From: Pictodentalium vernedei
Taxonomy: Eukaryota; Mollusca; Scaphopoda; Dentaliida; Dentaliidae
Assembly (NCBI GenBank): GCA_031216915.1
Contig: JAUFNR010000072.1
Span: 105,705 to 169,704, forward strand
DNA length: 64,000 nt
Direction: 5' to 3'
Positions 61,959 through 64,000 of this stretch are shown here, one piece after another. The translations under genes were made by a program, and so were the position numbers. Below the pieces are notes generated by a model. That model saw only the letters and a program-made list of their open reading frames with translations, was not told where the DNA came from and searched no databases. The number at the start of each line of letters is the position of its first letter. The first letter of the stretch is position 1.

Positions 61959-64000
61959 AAACAAAGAGTCTTAAAGGACAGCCGATCAAGACCACGAGCA
62001 GAGTGGTGAGGTACCCAATGCCCACCAAATGCTGAAACAAGTCGAATCTGAACTTGAAACCCAAATCACATGGTTCCCCTCTAAAATATTCATTCACCTT
62101 TAATATGATACATAAATTTTAGGCTGACCCGGGATAAACAGAGAAAGAGGTAGGAACCCAGAATGTCCCACGTGGATGCTCGTAGGAATGTAAACTTCAT
62201 CTGTGACACACTAATTATTGTAACGTGAATGCTTTCCTTACCCATCGTGACTCCCTGTTCTCCATATCCTCATCGAAAAACTGCGGGCGGCAAATCAAGA
62301 CGAAAAGACAATTTAGAGGTGGAAAATGTAAAACTGAAATAAAATGCCCCCCCCCCCCCCCGACCAAACTATGCCATACACACCCTTTGAAAGTATGCTA
62401 TCCGTAAATGACAGACACTCTAGCACATGGAATCATGACACCGGTCCGCCGAACCTGTTTAGCTCCAAAAGTTGTCTAACTTGTAAGTAGAGCCAATATA
62501 CCACCAGTCATTCTGTGAAAGATACATTTTTTGCTCAAAATACACAGTATATTTAAAGTTTGTAGTATTGGATTGCATTTATTTGTTTACTATTACGGTA
62601 TCGCGACTCTTTCCTCAACCTAATTTGTGTTCTGTTGGATGAAAGTGGACGGATAGCACAGCTATCTACCCACTACATATCTTCCTAACTTACTAAACTG
62701 GTACACGAAGGGCTAGCACTGGTTGAAGGCAAGTGTACCATCAACGTGTTGTACGCATTTGCACAATGCGCAGATTGCTCCCACATGGGCAGCTGAAATT
62801 AAGGGCCTCACCACTGACACAACGGCGGAGAAGAAATGCATTGCTTATGGTGGTAATAAAACAGTGTCAGTGCATATACTCTAAGTTAGTCACAGAGCTA
62901 TTTATTAAGTGGAGTAGAGAATATTTGCAATCTTTCATTTCAAGGAAACATTAAATCTGGCAGACAGTGGTGCTGAGCAGACAAAAGCCATCATCAGACA
63001 TTGATTATCGTTTCGTTATTTGACTTAATTTTTGGAACATAACAGCGTCCATAATTATACAATATGACCTGCAAAGAATTGGTCTGTCTGTTTGGGGCAA
63101 TTGGTTGTTTACCAACATTTTTGTTTAAATATACTGATTGTGGAGTATTCCAGCCTTTTGACCGGCTAATTTGCGAACACATGCACTGTAGATGAATGTG
63201 CAACCAGCACAAAGCGAAAAATGTATGTGTAAGAATAATGAGCAAAATCTAAGAACAGGTGGGTTTTGAACTCACATCGCATTGAATGCGCACTTTTCAT
63301 ACAGCAATGTGAACGCCTGTACTAACTGAGCTACCGGCCGATTCGTTCTCTTGTGGTAAAATATAAATAAAGAACTTTAAATCATAAGACCTCCATCATT
63401 CTGTTTCCAGAGGAGGAAATATCATCCATTTTCGAGTAATGAAGGGGTATAGGCAGAATATGCTAGTGCTAGTTTTTAATAAAAAATGAACAGAAAAAAG
63501 CAGCTGTCATAAGTTACGCTATAAACCAGCTTAATGATTGAGCAGACGATTTTTTTGGCAGGGATCTGTTTAGTTGTTCAGACCGGAGTAACATTGTCAT
63601 AACATCCAGAGTTACTATAAATAGTAACAATTGACTGATGTTGGCACTTATTTTGGTACAAAATATCATCACCAGATATCAAAATTTGAACACAAATATC
63701 CCAAAAAGGGGTGAATAGAAAGTGCAGATGTTCCGAACCAAAATCCAGAACATCTCAATAAAGAGAAAGACTCTTTTTACCCGTTAAAAATATTGTTTGT
63801 AAAAAAGCGCATTTTCGAAAATTTGTGAAATTTTACCAAATTGGCACTCATTTTTTACCCCTGTCCATATTCTTGTCCAAGCATTCAATCTATTCTCAGT
63901 CAAGTTACGTATGTTTCCGTGGTATAGAATCACCCATATATCAATAACACTGACATTTCTGAAAATGCGAGGACCCTCCGATGTAGGAAGCACACCTATT
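61959..64000. repeat. Array unit 15 (partial, cut by window edge)
   Basis: The first 2,042 bp of a unit are present. Private changes are denser than elsewhere: aaatcacatgg near 62065, aatttttagg near 62116, atcctcatcg near 62266, a pure 15-C tract lacking the usual A (near 62347) and gccgaacctg near 62448. It keeps ttctgttgg and cattgctta but not the gtcacgagc deletion. Confidence 0.94.
63252..63349 (-). other. tRNA-like element (unit 15)
   Basis: The sequence matches the unit 1 copy, although other parts of unit 15 have extra substitutions. Confidence 0.58.

Larger units (their letters stand above)
1..64000. repeat. Tandem array of a ~3.97-kb unit (satellite-like macrorepeat)
   Basis: The same sequence recurs head to tail across the whole window. 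The phrase aaacaaagagtcttaaagg starts at 1, 3973, 7950, 11916, 15890, 19865, 23838, 27806, 31780, 35751, 46074, 50048, 54017, 57990 and 61959. Spacing is 3966-3977 bp, except 10,323 bp where a LINE interrupts unit 10. Length differences come mostly from poly-C and poly-G tracts. Copies differ by a handful of substitutions each. No unique DNA flanks the array inside the window, so total copy number is unknown. Near-identity over 14 copies implies recent amplification or active homogenisation. I recognise no gene family in the unit; calling it a satellite or macrosatellite is inference from structure. Confidence 0.97.

Noticed and set aside
1-64000. rDNA, 5S, snRNA or histone tandem cluster
   Set aside because: I looked for 5S internal control regions, U1/U2/U4/U5/U6 start sequences and histone-fold coding phrases and saw none.
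1-64000. CRISPR array
   Set aside because: The repeats are 4 kb long, contiguous and without spacers, in a eukaryotic context.
1-64000. The array as a pure assembly artefact (copied contig)
   Set aside because: Units carry distinct private variants, subtype patterns and a single LINE insertion, which simple duplication of one contig would not produce; exact copy number still needs long reads.

Overview
The window is eukaryotic and almost certainly from an animal, most likely a marine or other invertebrate. The DNA is AT-rich, has no prokaryotic-style gene arrangement, carries a two-ORF LINE of the Tx1/L1 superfamily, and contains a tRNA-like (RNA polymerase III promoter-like) motif in every repeat. 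I cannot name the species.

The whole window is one head-to-tail tandem array of a repeat unit of about 3,972 bp. There are 14 complete copies and a 15th cut by the right edge. Base 1 corresponds to base 3973, so no unique flank is visible on either side. Copies are nearly identical by eye: apart from homopolymer length changes, each carries only a few private substitutions or 1-3 bp indels. I recognise no protein domain, rRNA, snRNA, 5S or histone gene in the unit. Its small open frames look like chance frames kept identical by homogenisation. The recognisable parts of a unit (numbered as in unit 1) are a C-rich tract at 392-408, a tRNA-like element on the minus strand at 1299-1396, an 8-bp perfect inverted repeat at 1658-1675, a (TG)n/(G)n tract at 2381-2417, a TATA-like box at 2871, splice-like signals on both strands between 2955 and 3050, an A10T9 block at 3489-3507 and an AATAAA at 3521.

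Unit 10 (35751-46073) is interrupted by a 6.34-kb, apparently full-length, young LINE on the minus strand (37114-43450). It has a 209-bp 5' UTR, ORF1 (RRM-like region plus CCHC zinc knuckles, 467 aa), ORF2 (apurinic endonuclease, reverse transcriptase, C-terminal CCHC knuckle, 1309 aa; overlaps ORF1 by 11 nt), a 3' UTR of about 0.8 kb and a poly(A) tail. It is flanked by a perfect 13-14 bp target-site duplication. The insertion lies inside the tRNA-like element, just past its A box. Tx1-clade elements include lineages that target multicopy RNA genes or repeats, so this site may not be random.

Shared variants give the array a history. Units 3-8 show a 3-unit (about 11.9 kb) periodicity of diagnostic variants, a higher-order repeat. 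Units 11-14 share a separate variant cassette repeated three times in register. Private substitutions cluster in units 14-15, which may indicate an approaching array edge.
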